Positions 46,722 to 56,213 of a stretch of 64,000 nt of DNA are shown piece after piece. Made by a program: the position numbers and the translations under genes. Below the pieces are notes generated by a model. That model was not told the DNA's origin and ran no database searches. It worked only from the letters and a program-made list of their open reading frames with translations. The stretch is from Nostoc sp. FACHB-973 (GTDB lineage Bacteria; Cyanobacteriota; Cyanobacteriia; Cyanobacteriales; Nostocaceae): assembly GCF_014698115.1 (NCBI RefSeq), contig NZ_JACJSJ010000013.1, positions 1 through 64,000 on the forward strand. Direction: 5' to 3'. Within the stretch, counting starts at the first letter, position 1. Every line of letters begins with the position of its first letter.

Positions 46722-49553
46722 ATGCCTACTTTCCCTTCTGAGCTTGAGAATCAAATCTATCTCTACCAGTACACATATGGCCGTCGTGGTCTTGATCTCA
46801 ATGTAGTGAATGTGTGGGACGACTATACAGGACGTGGTGTTTTAGTTGGTGTGATTGACGATGGAGTTGACTATAACCACTACGATTTGGATAATAATTA
46901 CGATAAAACGAGAGATTATGACATTATCGGCCAAGATTCTGATCCTTTACCAGTTCTGGCTAATGATAATAACGGGACAGCAGTAGCAGGTATTATTGCT
47001 GCTGAAGCGAATGGTGTTGGTACTGTGGGTGTGGCTTATAATGCCAAGATTGCAGGTATTAGAGCTGTTCCTGGTTCTTTGGCTAATGTGATTGATGCTC
47101 TGTCGCGTGCTGCGAGTTTCGATGTTGTCAACAATGGCTGGAGTTTTCAGAGATTTGACGATAATTTTTATACTTTCCCACAAGCAGGGCAAGCACTTAC
47201 TAATGCTGTTACTAATGGACGTAATGGATTAGGAACTGCGATTATCTTTGCTGCCGGAGATGGTCGTGGAGCAGGCGATAATACCAACTATCACAACTTT
47301 CAAAATTCTCGTCACGTCATTACAGTAGCTGCAATTGATCTTGAGTATGGCTGGGCAACTTATTACAGTACTCCTGGTGCTTCTATTCTAGTTTCTGCCT
47401 TTGGTGAATCATATGGTGGTGTCGGCCTTCTCACTACAGATCGCCTGGGATCTGCTGGCTATAGTTCTACAGACTATACTCGTTTGACTGGCACTTCAAT
47501 TGCTGCTCCTCAAGTTTCTGGGGTAGTCGCCTTGATATTGGAAGCCAATCCCAATTTAGGTTATCGAGATATCCAAGAAATTCTCGCCTATTCTGCTCGC
47601 CGCAACGATCCTAATAACTATGCGGGGAAATATATTTGGCAATATAACGGTGCTAACAACTGGAATGGAAGAGGTTTACACGTCAGCCACGACTATGGAT
47701 TTGGCTTGGTAGATGCTCTTGCTGCTGTGCGTTTAGCTGAGACTTGGCAAAAACAAAGTCGATTTAACAATGAGAAATCTCTTTCTTATAATTCTGGTAA
47801 TTTAGGCTTGGCTATTCCAGATAATAATACAACAGGAATTAGTCGCTCTTTTACCGTTGCTGCGGGTTTAGAAATTGATTGGGTAGAAGTAGAACTCAAT
47901 CTAACTCATCCTTATCGGGGTGATTTGGTGGTTGAACTGATTTCTCCTAGTGGAACTATAAGCAGTTTGATTAACCGTCCAGGTAATAAGCAAGATGATG
48001 GAGATAATATTATATTTAAACTCTCCAGTACGCAACATTGGGGAGAAAGCAGTGCTGGTACTTGGACACTCAGAATCAAGGATTTAGGCCCTACAGATAC
48101 CGGCATTTTTAATAGTTGGAAATTGCATTTATATGGGGATACAGATACCGCCAATGATACTTATTTCTACACCAATGAATATGGCATCTATGGCGCAACT
48201 ACACTGACTGATAGTTCTGGTATCGATACAATTAATGCGGCGGCGATTACTTCTAACTCCACCATAAATTTGACTCCAGGTTCTACAAGTACCCTCAATG
48301 GAACTAAATTAACCATCAGTTCAGGAACTACTATCGAAAATGCTTTTGGTGGCGATGGCAATGACACTATTATTGGTAACAGTGCTGCCAATGTTTTATC
48401 TGGTGGTAGGGGCAATGATATTTTGATTGGTGATATACCGCTCACCTACCAAACTTATACGTTCAGTAACACATCTGCTCTCAATATCCCTGATGAATCT
48501 ACCATTAATTCTAATCTCACAGTCAATGCTTTAAGTGGTGCGATCGCCGATGTCAACGTCACCTTAAATATTACCCAGACATATAGTTCTCACCTCGATG
48601 TTTTCCTGATTAGTCCTACAGGAACTCGTGTGACATTATTCACAGGTGTGGGGAGTATTTTCAGTAATTTCACATCCACAGTATTAGATGATGAAGCCAC
48701 AACATCAATTACGGCTGGTAATGCTCCGTTTACTGGCACTTTTCGACCACAGGGATTACTATCAGCTTTTGATTATCAAAATCCTAATGGTACATGGAGA
48801 CTAGAAGTTACTGATAAATATGTTGGAGGTGTAGGGACACTTAAGAACTGGTCGCTGAACTTGAGCTTTCCTGCTACATCAACAGTAAGCAATGATACGC
48901 TCAATGGTGGTAGAGGTAATGATACAATGCGTGGCGGTGCTGGTAACGATACTTACGTTGTCGATAGCACTGGAGATGTAATTGTAGAAAACTTGAATGA
49001 AGGTACGGATACTGTCCAGTCTTCTATTAGTTACACTTTAGGCGCTAACTTAGAAAACCTGACTTTGACTGGTACAGCCGCAATTAATGGTACAGGTAAC
49101 AGTCTCAATAATGTCATTACTGGTAATAGCGGCAATAATACCCTCAATGGTGGCTCTGGTGTTGATACTCTCCTTGGTGGTAATGGGAATGACATCCTCA
49201 TCGGTGGTACTGGTAACGATACACTGACAGGGGGTGCAGGAAGCGATCGCTTTACTTTCAATTCCCGTAGTGAAGGGACTGATAGAATTACTGATTTTAG
49301 CGTTGTTGATGATACGATTGTTGTTTCTGCCGCTGGTTTTGGTGGCGGGTTAGTTGCTGGTGCGGCGATCGCCGCTAGCCGATTTGCGATCGGTTCAACA
49401 GCCACTACAAGTAGTCAGAGATTCATGTATGATCGAAGCACTGGCGCTCTGTTCTTCGATCAAGATGGTACAGGAGCGATCGCCAAAATTCAATTTGCTA
49501 CGCTTAATACTGCACTAGCCTTAACTAATGCAGATATTTTTGTTGCTGCTTAG
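46722..49553 (+). CDS. Subtilisin/kexin-like protein with P domains and RTX repeats; catalytic His replaced
   Basis: 943 residues from the ATG at 46722. S8 domain (about 20-340): VGVIDDGVD gives Asp46; the His motif reads NDNNGTAVAGI, so residue 84 is Asn instead of His; the oxyanion residue in FAAGDGR is Asp180 instead of Asn; LTGTSIAAPQVSGVVAL gives Ser259. The Asp-to-84 spacing of 38 equals that of kexin. A P domain follows (VELNLTHPYRGDLVVELISP), then GGDGNDTIIG RTX repeats, a second P-like domain (TYSSHLDVFLISPTGTRVTL), more RTX repeats (GGRGNDTMRGGAGNDTY, GGNGNDILIGGTGNDTL) and a C-terminal secretion-type domain. No N-terminal signal: type I export is likely. It may be a pseudo-protease. 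Confidence 0.9.
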   Translation: MPTFPSELENQIYLYQYTYGRRGLDLNVVNVWDDYTGRGVLVGVIDDGVDYNHYDLDNNYDKTRDYDIIGQDSDPLPVLANDNNGTAVAGIIAAEANGVGTVGVAYNAKIAGIRAVPGSLANVIDALSRAASFDVVNNGWSFQRFDDNFYTFPQAGQALTNAVTNGRNGLGTAIIFAAGDGRGAGDNTNYHNFQNSRHVITVAAIDLEYGWATYYSTPGASILVSAFGESYGGVGLLTTDRLGSAGYSSTDYTRLTGTSIAAPQVSGVVALILEANPNLGYRDIQEILAYSARRNDPNNYAGKYIWQYNGANNWNGRGLHVSHDYGFGLVDALAAVRLAETWQKQSRFNNEKSLSYNSGNLGLAIPDNNTTGISRSFTVAAGLEIDWVEVELNLTHPYRGDLVVELISPSGTISSLINRPGNKQDDGDNIIFKLSSTQHWGESSAGTWTLRIKDLGPTDTGIFNSWKLHLYGDTDTANDTYFYTNEYGIYGATTLTDSSGIDTINAAAITSNSTINLTPGSTSTLNGTKLTISSGTTIENAFGGDGNDTIIGNSAANVLSGGRGNDILIGDIPLTYQTYTFSNTSALNIPDESTINSNLTVNALSGAIADVNVTLNITQTYSSHLDVFLISPTGTRVTLFTGVGSIFSNFTSTVLDDEATTSITAGNAPFTGTFRPQGLLSAFDYQNPNGTWRLEVTDKYVGGVGTLKNWSLNLSFPATSTVSNDTLNGGRGNDTMRGGAGNDTYVVDSTGDVIVENLNEGTDTVQSSISYTLGANLENLTLTGTAAINGTGNSLNNVITGNSGNNTLNGGSGVDTLLGGNGNDILIGGTGNDTLTGGAGSDRFTFNSRSEGTDRITDFSVVDDTIVVSAAGFGGGLVAGAAIAASRFAIGSTATTSSQRFMYDRSTGALFFDQDGTGAIAKIQFATLNTALALTNADIFVAA

Positions 49554-50506
49554 AGGGTGTTTATAAATAAAAAATAAAGAACACCGCAGTGCTTCACCTA
49601 GAACACTTATTTGAAAACAAGAAGTAGTTATATTTAAGTCTGGTGCAATGAGCCGAAAGCCTTATCCCACAGATGTTTCAGATATTGAATGGGATTTGAT
49701 TAAATCAATGATTCCAGCAGAACATAAGCGTAAACGTGGAAAAAAAACGTGAAGTTGATATGCGGGAAGTGGTAAATGCCATTTTTTAGATTTTGCGTGC
49801 AGGCTGCTCATGGCGAATGATGCCTCATGATTTACCAGCTTGTCTTACTGTATACTCGTATTTTCAACGTTGGCAGCGCAAGGGAATATGGCAAAAAATC
49901 CATTCAGTTCTGCGATGTCTACGACGGGCTATTCGGCGTCGCAACTCAGGCAAATTGAAGGACGAGACATAGAACCATCTGCCGGAATCATAGACTCTCA
50001 AACTGTGAAAACAACTGAGAAAGGAGGAGTCAAAGGCTATGATGCCGGAAAAAAGATTAATGGTCGTAAACGCCATATCGTTGTTGATACGATGGGTCTA
50101 ATTTTGATGGTTGTTGTACATGCAGCCTCGATTCAAGACCGCGACGGGGCAAAACTCGTATTCGATAAAATTTGCAACTTGTTTCCCAAGTTACATTTAA
50201 TTTGGGCAGATGCTGCATACGCAGGCTTGTTGGTCGATTGGGTCAGATATTTTATTGGTTGCGGACTCGAAATTGTCAAACGTTGCGATCTTACCTCTGG
50301 CTTTAAAGTCTTACCTCGACGTTGGGTCGTAGAGCGTACACTGGCATGGCTTGGTCGCTACCGCCGTCTGAGTAAGGATTACGAATATCTTCCGCAAAGG
50401 AGTGAAACCATGATATACGCTGCTATGACACATCTAATGTTACGACGATTAGCCCGTAATCATCGTTGCTCAACTGCTTAAGATTTATTTTATAAACACC
50501 CTCTAA
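49550..50506 (+). mobile_element. IS5-family insertion sequence, inactive copy
   Basis: Terminal inverted repeats TTAGAGGGTGTTTATAAA (49550-49567) and TTTATAAACACCCTCTAA (50489-50506), including flanking TA that is probably the target duplication. It landed on the stop codon of the protease-like gene, whose TAG is completed by the first base of the element. Length about 950 bases, one transposase gene with several lesions. Confidence 0.9.
49648..50481 (+). pseudogene. IS5-family transposase, frameshifted
   Basis: Starts MSRKPYPTDVSDIEWDLIKS then runs into an A8 tract at 49740-49747 where one extra A shifts the frame to a TGA at 49750. The next frame reads REVDMREVVNAIF, a TAG stop, then [16 protein letters not shown] and [18 protein letters not shown]. 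Near 49930-49970 it returns to the first frame: [34 protein letters not shown] and [20 protein letters not shown] give the DDE residues. Two shifts plus a stop: no functional transposase. Confidence 0.9.
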
Positions 50507-50613
50507 GATGGTTATAAAACGAGGGTTTCAAGATTGTAAAGAAAGATGTGGATAATGGATAGTAGATTGCCGTTCGCTAGACTATTGCCATCAGCTCTAT
50601 TAAGTAGGTCAAC
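50507..50613. other. Junction between two transposon remnants
   Basis: TAAGTAGGTCAACTTAATTA (50600-50619 region) may be the outer end of the IS630 relic. No gene. Confidence 0.35.
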
Positions 50614-51021
50614 TTAATTAAAGGTAAAACGCTCGGCTGAGTAGCCCCCTTGTGCCGCTCTATTTTTTATACCTGAAATAATAGCGATCGCCAAATCGTA
50701 TTCATCCTCAAAAACTCTTAAGGCAAGTTCATCGCGTTTCAAATGCAACCACTCATCTTCGATACGATTCATCTGTGGATTATAAGGTGGTAGGAAAAAT
50801 AGTATTAGTCCTTGAGAATACCAGTGTTGGAAATGCTCGCATGTCAATTTACAACGCTGCTTAATCCGAGCAATACCCGCCTGTTCTTGTTGATTGAGTT
50901 CGGGTAATTCATCAATCCACTCGTAGAAAAAGCGATCGCTATCAGCTTGAGTTAAATTATAGCGAGTCTGTAAATCCTTCAAGCTTTTAATGGTATCAGT
51001 AATTCCAATGCTGGAAACCAT
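50614..51021 (-). pseudogene. Chimeric reading frame: restriction-type N terminus fused to IS630 transposase end
   Basis: 135 codons. The first half, SIGITDTIKSLKDLQTRYNL and DSDRFFYEWIDELPELNQQE, resembles the N terminus of cyanobacterial type I restriction-type/PD-(D/E)XK proteins that continue for hundreds of residues. From about residue 60 it becomes CEHFQHWYSQGLILFFLPPY, NPQMNRIEDEWLHLKRDELA, IKNRAAQGGYSAERF, the C-terminal end of an IS630-type DDE transposase (with the PPYxPxxNxIExxW block). The junction explains loss of the rest of the host gene. Probably not functional. Confidence 0.75.
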
Positions 51022-51207
51022 GTGCTATTGTCTCATCATTGCTTTTAGTCTAGCAGTAGTACACAATTTCCTGTGATCCACAATCTGTCTACGCACTTCT
51101 AAAAATCACCAAGCGATCGCCCTCTTCCTCCTCTGTGTCCTCTGCGTCTCTGTGGTTCGTAAAAAAAAGCGATCGCTCATCAATCAAAGACATGATATAA
51201 ATTTGAC
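51022..51207. other. Short intergenic with low-complexity repeat
   Basis: CTCTTCCTCCTCTGTGTCCT (about 51122-51141) then CTGCGTCTCTGTGGTTC, a dispersed tract frequently left between cyanobacterial genes. No gene. Confidence 0.4.
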
Positions 51208-52107
51208 ATGATAGACCACGATCGCTTATTCAAAGAACTACTAACCACTTTCTTCTGGGAATTTCTCGAATTATTCTTTCCAGAGATAACCGCATATCTA
51301 GAACGAGACACCATCACCTTTCTCGACAAAGAAGTATTTACCGATGTCACCGCTGGAGAAAAATACGAAACTGACATAGTAGTAAAAGCCAGATTTAGAG
51401 GGCAAGAATCATTTTTTCTCGTACATCTAGAACATCAAGCTTATTATCAAGAAGCTTTTGATTTACGAATGTATCGCTACTTCGCTAGATTATACGAAAA
51501 ATACGCCCTGCCAGTTTATCCTATCGCCTTATTTTCTTACGATAGTCCCAAGAAAGCCGAACCCAATCTTCATCAGGTAGTATTTCCCAATAAAGTTGTG
51601 TTGCAGTTCAACTATGATGTCATCCAGTTGAATCGCTTGAATTGGCGAGAATTTTTGCAACAACAAAATCCCGTAGCTAGCGCACTCATGGCTAAAATGA
51701 ACATAGCGCCAAAAGACCGCCCCAGAGTAAAATCTGAGTGTCTCCGTCTGTTAGCTACGTTGCAGTTAGATCCAGCGCGGATGCAATTGATTTCTGGCTT
51801 TATTGACACCTACTTACGACTAAATGCCCAAGAAACAGAAATTTTCCAGGCTGAAATTGCTCAATTTGAACCAACTCAACAAGAGGTAGTTATGCAAATT
51901 GTCACCAGTTGGATGGAAGAAGGAATACAACAAGGAGAATTGAAAATCATCCAGCGTCAATTAACAAGACGAATCGGTGTAATTACTCCAGAATTACAAC
52001 AGCAGCTGAGTGGGTTATCGTTAACTCAGTTAGAAGACTTAGCGGAAGCCTTACTAGATTTTTCCAGTGAAGCTGATTTAGTAGCGTGGTTGCAACAGCA
52101 CCAATAA
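51208..52107 (+). CDS. Rpn-family PD-(D/E)XK nuclease-like protein with DUF4351 tail
   Basis: 299 residues. HDRLFKELLTTFFWEFLELF opens the Rpn/transposase_31-type fold; ETDIVVKARFRGQESFFLVH and LEHQAYYQ give the D...E-x-Q nuclease core. The C terminus (LKIIQRQLTRRIGVITPELQ, LSLTQLEDLAEALLDFSSEA) is DUF4351. Rpn proteins promote recombination or DNA breaks in E. coli; the cyanobacterial paralogues are numerous and uncharacterised. It lies in a tract of transposon debris. Confidence 0.88.
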   Translation: MIDHDRLFKELLTTFFWEFLELFFPEITAYLERDTITFLDKEVFTDVTAGEKYETDIVVKARFRGQESFFLVHLEHQAYYQEAFDLRMYRYFARLYEKYALPVYPIALFSYDSPKKAEPNLHQVVFPNKVVLQFNYDVIQLNRLNWREFLQQQNPVASALMAKMNIAPKDRPRVKSECLRLLATLQLDPARMQLISGFIDTYLRLNAQETEIFQAEIAQFEPTQQEVVMQIVTSWMEEGIQQGELKIIQRQLTRRIGVITPELQQQLSGLSLTQLEDLAEALLDFSSEADLVAWLQQHQ

Positions 52108-52190
52108 AATATGTATCCTGTCAACGATCGCTATTTTTTTACTTTTTGTAGTTCATTCAAAGCAGTGCTGATACAGCAATAACAAAAGCA

Positions 52191-52225
52191 AGGCACTTGT
52201 GACCTTGCTTTTGTTGGAAATTTTA
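52191..52225. terminator. Bidirectional terminator
   Basis: AACAAAAGCAAGG (52191-52203) and CCTTGCTTTTGTT (52213-52225), perfect 13-bp stem with A-rich and T-rich outer parts. Serves the convergent Rpn and DUF892 genes. Confidence 0.92.
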
Positions 52226-52248
52226 CACTACAGTAATATTACAAAAAA

Positions 52249-52800
52249 TTACCGAGACCTATTACCACCTGAAATTTCAGCAGATTTTGCTTCTTGAAGT
52301 AACTGGGGCATGTGCTGCTCAATCTTTTGAGCTGTTTGTTCTGACTGCTGCAAGTTTTGCTGTAGCAGTCGCACGACTTCGTTTTGCCCCATCTGCTCAG
52401 CACCTTTAATTAAGCCGCGATAGCAAGCAATTTCCAATTGTTCTACCTTAGCCTGCGCTCCTGCCATTATCAGCTCGACAATTTTAGGATTATCAGCAGC
52501 CAATAGTGTTAATTTTTGAGCATCACTAATCAAACCAGCCGCAGCATCACAAGTCACCCGCTGTGGTTGCTGTCCCAAGCTGCTAAATGACTGCTCCAGA
52601 TTTCTAATTTGCTGCTCGGTTTCCCGAATATGGGTTTCGAGCAAGGACTTCAACTGGTTATGGTGGCTACACTGCCACATTAGCTGCTGAGCTTCCAAAA
52701 AGCGATGTTCAGCATCGTACATCGCACCAAGTTGATAGATGAACTTATCGCGCAAGTTTGTGATTTTTTTGGTGCCGGGACGTTCGCTAAGTTGAACCAT
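52249..52800 (-). CDS. DUF892 (YciE-like) ferritin-like protein
   Basis: 183 residues. NLRDKFIYQLGAMYDAEHRF, HIRETEQQIRNLEQSF and AKVEQLEIACYRGLIKGAEQ give the E/D...E-x-x-H-type four-helix bundle of DUF892. Members are stress-induced, possibly di-iron. The C-terminal tail is polar. Terminated by the shared hairpin at 52191-52225. Confidence 0.9.
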   Translation of the reverse strand: MVQLSERPGTKKITNLRDKFIYQLGAMYDAEHRFLEAQQLMWQCSHHNQLKSLLETHIRETEQQIRNLEQSFSSLGQQPQRVTCDAAAGLISDAQKLTLLAADNPKIVELIMAGAQAKVEQLEIACYRGLIKGAEQMGQNEVVRLLQQNLQQSEQTAQKIEQHMPQLLQEAKSAEISGGNRSR

Positions 52801-53070
52801 TGTGATTCTCCTAAAGGTTAACGCTGTATTTCACAGTCACACCCTTAACCTACGTCCCTTACCAAGTCTTCTCTTCATACCTCAGGCACAGCTAAGTGTT
52901 AAATCTTACTGCTAAATTCAATACACAATCTGGCGGTCAGTAACATTTATTTATTTTTGACTCATAATCGAGCTATTTTGTAAAGTCGCCAAACTCCTAC
53001 TTCACTGTGGCGACAGCGTGATGAAGGGATCAGGTAAATTAAGATAAGTAAAGAAAACGTTTTGAACTAA
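52801..53070. other. Divergent leader, no feature assigned
   Basis: Holds upstream sequence of the DUF892 and HEAT-repeat genes. The latter begins at an ATG with no strong ribosome site. Confidence 0.35.
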
Positions 53071-53751
53071 ATGACAGCTTTAAGCATAGAAGAAATTTCT
53101 ACTCAGTTAGAAAGTCCGAATCTGCGCGATCGCATGGTAGCCCTTGCTAATCTGCGTCACGTTCCTCCTGAGGATGCAGTACCTTTGATTAAAAAAGTAC
53201 TAGACGACGAATCTTTGCAACTGCGATCGATGGCAATATTTGCCCTTGGAGTCAAGCCTACGCCAGAATGTTATCAAATTTTGGTGCGAATTCTCGAAAA
53301 TGACCCAGATTATGGCATTCGTGCTGATGCTGCTGGTGCTTTAGGATATTTGGGTGATGCCAGAGCATTTGAGGTACTCTCACGGGCATTTTATGAAGAT
53401 ACTGATTGGTTAGTACGCTTTAGTGCAGCCGTATCTCTCGGTAACATTAAAGACCCCCGTGCCCGTCAAATTCTGCTGCAAGCCCTCGATAGTAAAGAAC
53501 TAGTATTGCAAGAGGCTGCAATCTCTGCACTCGGAGAAATTCGAGACGTTGAGTCTGTCGATAGTATCCTGCGGTTTGCCCAATCCGATGATTGGTTAGT
53601 TAGGCAGCGTCTGGCAGAAGCTTTGGGCAATCTTCCCACTCCCAAGAGCGTCTCAGCTTTGAAATACATGGAAAAAGACAGTCATTCCAACGTTTCCGAA
53701 GCAGCGAGAATTAGCCTCAAGAGGCTTGAGGAAATAGGTAATCAAGCTTAA
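53071..53751 (+). CDS. HEAT-repeat protein (PBS lyase/NblB-like)
   Basis: 226 residues, six to seven HEAT repeats of about 31 residues with recurring D-x-x-[VI]-R-x-x-A-[AV]-x-[AS]-L-G: DYGIRADAAGALGYLGDARA, DWLVRFSAAVSLGNIKDPRA, ELVLQEAAISALGEIRDVES, DWLVRQRLAEALGNLPTPKS. The pattern is that of CpcE/NblB-type proteins, which handle phycobiliproteins or their bilins. A CpcS-type lyase gene follows after 75 bases, supporting a phycobilisome-related role by context. Exact function is unknown. Confidence 0.85.
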   Translation: MTALSIEEISTQLESPNLRDRMVALANLRHVPPEDAVPLIKKVLDDESLQLRSMAIFALGVKPTPECYQILVRILENDPDYGIRADAAGALGYLGDARAFEVLSRAFYEDTDWLVRFSAAVSLGNIKDPRARQILLQALDSKELVLQEAAISALGEIRDVESVDSILRFAQSDDWLVRQRLAEALGNLPTPKSVSALKYMEKDSHSNVSEAARISLKRLEEIGNQA

Positions 53752-53826
53752 TATTAAAGCTTCCTCTTACCTTTTAATAATAATTAAGTGGGAATTTTTG
53801 CATTTTGATGCAGGGTAATTTCATTC

Positions 53827-54393
53827 ATGAATATTGAAGAATTTTTTGAGTTAAGTACTGGTAAATGGTTTTCCCATCGTACTATTCATCATTTAGCTTT
53901 GAATCAATCTGAACATGGCAAGTCAGACATCATCATTGAGACACTAGCCGCAGATCATCCAGAAGTGAGCAAATTGTGTCAACAGTACGGAATTAATCCT
54001 AGTTCCACCTCCTATGGTCTCAAAGTCACCTGGAACGGCACAATGGAACGGGAGCAAGTAAAACATAGTGGCTCAAGTGTCTTAGTTTCAATACCTGATG
54101 CCGATAATCCTGCCCAAGGCAAGTTATTGAGGCAAATAGTTGATGGCGAGAAAACTCCAGTTCCCGGACGCTATCAGATAGATAGTGATGGTGCTTTGAC
54201 TCTAATCACAGAAGATGAAACCATGAAGTCTGAGGAGCGTCTGTGGTTTGCTAGTCCCAATTTGCGAATGCGGGTGAATGTCTTAAAGCGCTCTGGTGGG
54301 TTTAGTATCACTTCCTTCACTTCCGAGATTCGCTTGGGTGGCTTTCCACCTGCGGCGAAAACTTCCGAGGCGGCTAGTTCAGTATCGAGTTAG
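53827..54393 (+). CDS. cpcS: CpcS/CpeS-family phycobiliprotein lyase
   Basis: 188 residues. [20 protein letters not shown] and [50 protein letters not shown] and [14 protein letters not shown] match the CpcS/CpeS lipocalin-like lyases that attach bilins to Cys 82/84-type sites of phycobiliproteins. Which subunits it serves is not decidable. The C-terminal 20 residues are a variable Ser/Ala tail. The 8-bp ATTCCCCC/GGGGGAAT hairpin at 54408-54430 follows. Confidence 0.92.
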   Translation: MNIEEFFELSTGKWFSHRTIHHLALNQSEHGKSDIIIETLAADHPEVSKLCQQYGINPSSTSYGLKVTWNGTMEREQVKHSGSSVLVSIPDADNPAQGKLLRQIVDGEKTPVPGRYQIDSDGALTLITEDETMKSEERLWFASPNLRMRVNVLKRSGGFSITSFTSEIRLGGFPPAAKTSEAASSVSS

Positions 54394-54407
54394 TTTGAAG
54401 ACAATAT

Positions 54408-54430
54408 ATTCCCCCTTTTTTTGGGGGAAT
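54408..54430. terminator. Hairpin after cpcS
   Basis: ATTCCCCC, seven T, GGGGGAAT. No trailing T run, so termination is uncertain. Confidence 0.5.
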
Positions 54431-54499
54431 TAAATTCGTCATTAGTCATTGGTAACTGACTTTTGATAACGGCAAATGACAAATGACAAATGACAAATT

Positions 54500-56020
54500 T
54501 TAAATTTGCAAAAAATTGGCGATCGCCTCCGGTAATGGCAGTACAATAACAACCAACAAGGCCATTGCTAACAATCCCCAAACGTCACGTCTATTATCTA
54601 ATTCAGTGACATCATTCAGTGCCGGTTCATCAATCAATGGCATAAATAATAAGATAATTGCCCACAACAAAAATTCTTCTCGAACTAAAGAAAGTAATAA
54701 TAGCAGTACGCGAGCAATTTGACCAATTACAACTGCGGTTCGTTGTCCAAACATTGCATGAACAATGTGACCTCCGTCTAGTTGTCCCACAGGCATTAAA
54801 TTTAAAGCGGTGACAACTAATCCGAGAAAGCCGGCTACTGCCACTGGATGCAAGTCAAGAGCCGATTTTGCTGTTAATCCACTTCCCAAAGCTAACTTCG
54901 AGAGTACCGCTAATAAAATAGAATATTTGGGATTGAGGGCATCGGGATTCAAAAGTCGGGTTTTTTCAGTCAGGGGAACCACATCAGAATGAGCCAATCC
55001 CCAAATTAGTATCGGTAAAGTGACAACAAAGCCCGCAAGGGGACCAGCGATACTAATGTCAAATAAAGCTTTGCGGTTAGGAATGGGACTACGCATTTGA
55101 ATGAATGCACCAAAAGTTCCCAAGAAGAAAGGTACGGGAATAAAGTAAGGCAACGTCGAGCGAATCTTGTAGAATTTAGCTGTTAAATAATGTCCGAGTT
55201 CATGAGTGCCCAAAATCGTCAATAATCCTAAAGCATAGGGCAAACCCTTGAGCAGAACATCTGGGCTAGATAGAACTTTCACAAAAGAGCCAATTTCCGA
55301 TGTTCGTGGGAGAGAAACATCAGCAATTTCCACTCCTACCAAAGTAGTAGTTACCAAAGTAGCAAGTAGGAGTAAAAGTGCTAATCCTGGTCGAGTTAAC
55401 TGTTGTTGGTCGCGTTGTGGTGTATTTGTCTCTTTAGCAGCTTGAGTGTTGGGAACTAGTACAAAGAAAGGTTTGCCGTTGAAACCTTCTTGAAAGATCA
55501 ACAGAAAGCGATCGCCAAATTGTGCTTCAATATTACTCTTAATCTGCTGATAAGCATTGCTGGCTTTGGTTCGCAACTGACCGCGACAAATCACCGCCTG
55601 TGGTCGATACTCAATATTTTGTACGTAGTATACAGACCAAGGAAAACAATTTCGCAGTTGAGTTTCTTCTCTTGGTTCAATTGGACGCACTATTGTTTCT
55701 GCGGTAGGCTGGATAATTGGCTGTGATTCTGAGGCTTGGGTTTGGGCTTCGGTCTGTGTATCTGGTGGTATTCGACGCCCCCATTGAAACAAGAGCCAGT
55801 AGAACAGTACGCAGATAAATAAAGACCACATGAACAAGGCTACTGGCGGAGGTTGTTTCGCCCCGTACATCAGCATCCATCCAATCAACAGCAATGCTGG
55901 TGTCATTAAAACCAACCACAACAACCATACTGGCGTCCGGGTGATCTGAGCGACGCTGTGCTGCACCATTAGATAAGTAGCTAGCCCCAGTAGGAGGAGA
56001 AACAAAAACCAAAATTCCAT
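54500..56020 (-). CDS. Site-2 protease family intramembrane metalloprotease (EGY-like)
   Basis: 506 residues from the ATG at 56020 (a GTG 33 bases earlier is possible). Two N-terminal membrane spans, a soluble domain with NCFPWSVYYVQNIEYRPQAV, then a membrane core. ILGTHELGHYLTAKFY supplies the HExxH zinc site and LNLMPVGQLDGGHIVHAMFG the NxxPxxxLDG motif. Similar to cyanobacterial and plastid EGY proteases, which process membrane regulators during stress. Substrate unknown. Confidence 0.92.
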   Translation of the reverse strand: MEFWFLFLLLLGLATYLMVQHSVAQITRTPVWLLWLVLMTPALLLIGWMLMYGAKQPPPVALFMWSLFICVLFYWLLFQWGRRIPPDTQTEAQTQASESQPIIQPTAETIVRPIEPREETQLRNCFPWSVYYVQNIEYRPQAVICRGQLRTKASNAYQQIKSNIEAQFGDRFLLIFQEGFNGKPFFVLVPNTQAAKETNTPQRDQQQLTRPGLALLLLLATLVTTTLVGVEIADVSLPRTSEIGSFVKVLSSPDVLLKGLPYALGLLTILGTHELGHYLTAKFYKIRSTLPYFIPVPFFLGTFGAFIQMRSPIPNRKALFDISIAGPLAGFVVTLPILIWGLAHSDVVPLTEKTRLLNPDALNPKYSILLAVLSKLALGSGLTAKSALDLHPVAVAGFLGLVVTALNLMPVGQLDGGHIVHAMFGQRTAVVIGQIARVLLLLLSLVREEFLLWAIILLFMPLIDEPALNDVTELDNRRDVWGLLAMALLVVIVLPLPEAIANFLQI

Positions 56021-56213
56021 ATTATCTTCAGTAATTTTGACACAACGCCCCACCAGTAGCTTTAGCGCATCGCCTTAACTACAAGGCAGACCTCAAACCC
56101 CAATTTTTTTACCAACGGTTAACAGTGCTAGTTAACGCTTAAGTTTCAATCCTTGAGAATTTTTACACTTTAACCAGATTATCCACAACTCCTCAGTTTC
56201 GGTTCTTTACATT

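Noticed and set aside
49740-49970. Programmed frameshifting in the IS5-family transposase
   Set aside because: An internal TAG lies between the two shifts, so no single frameshift restores the protein.
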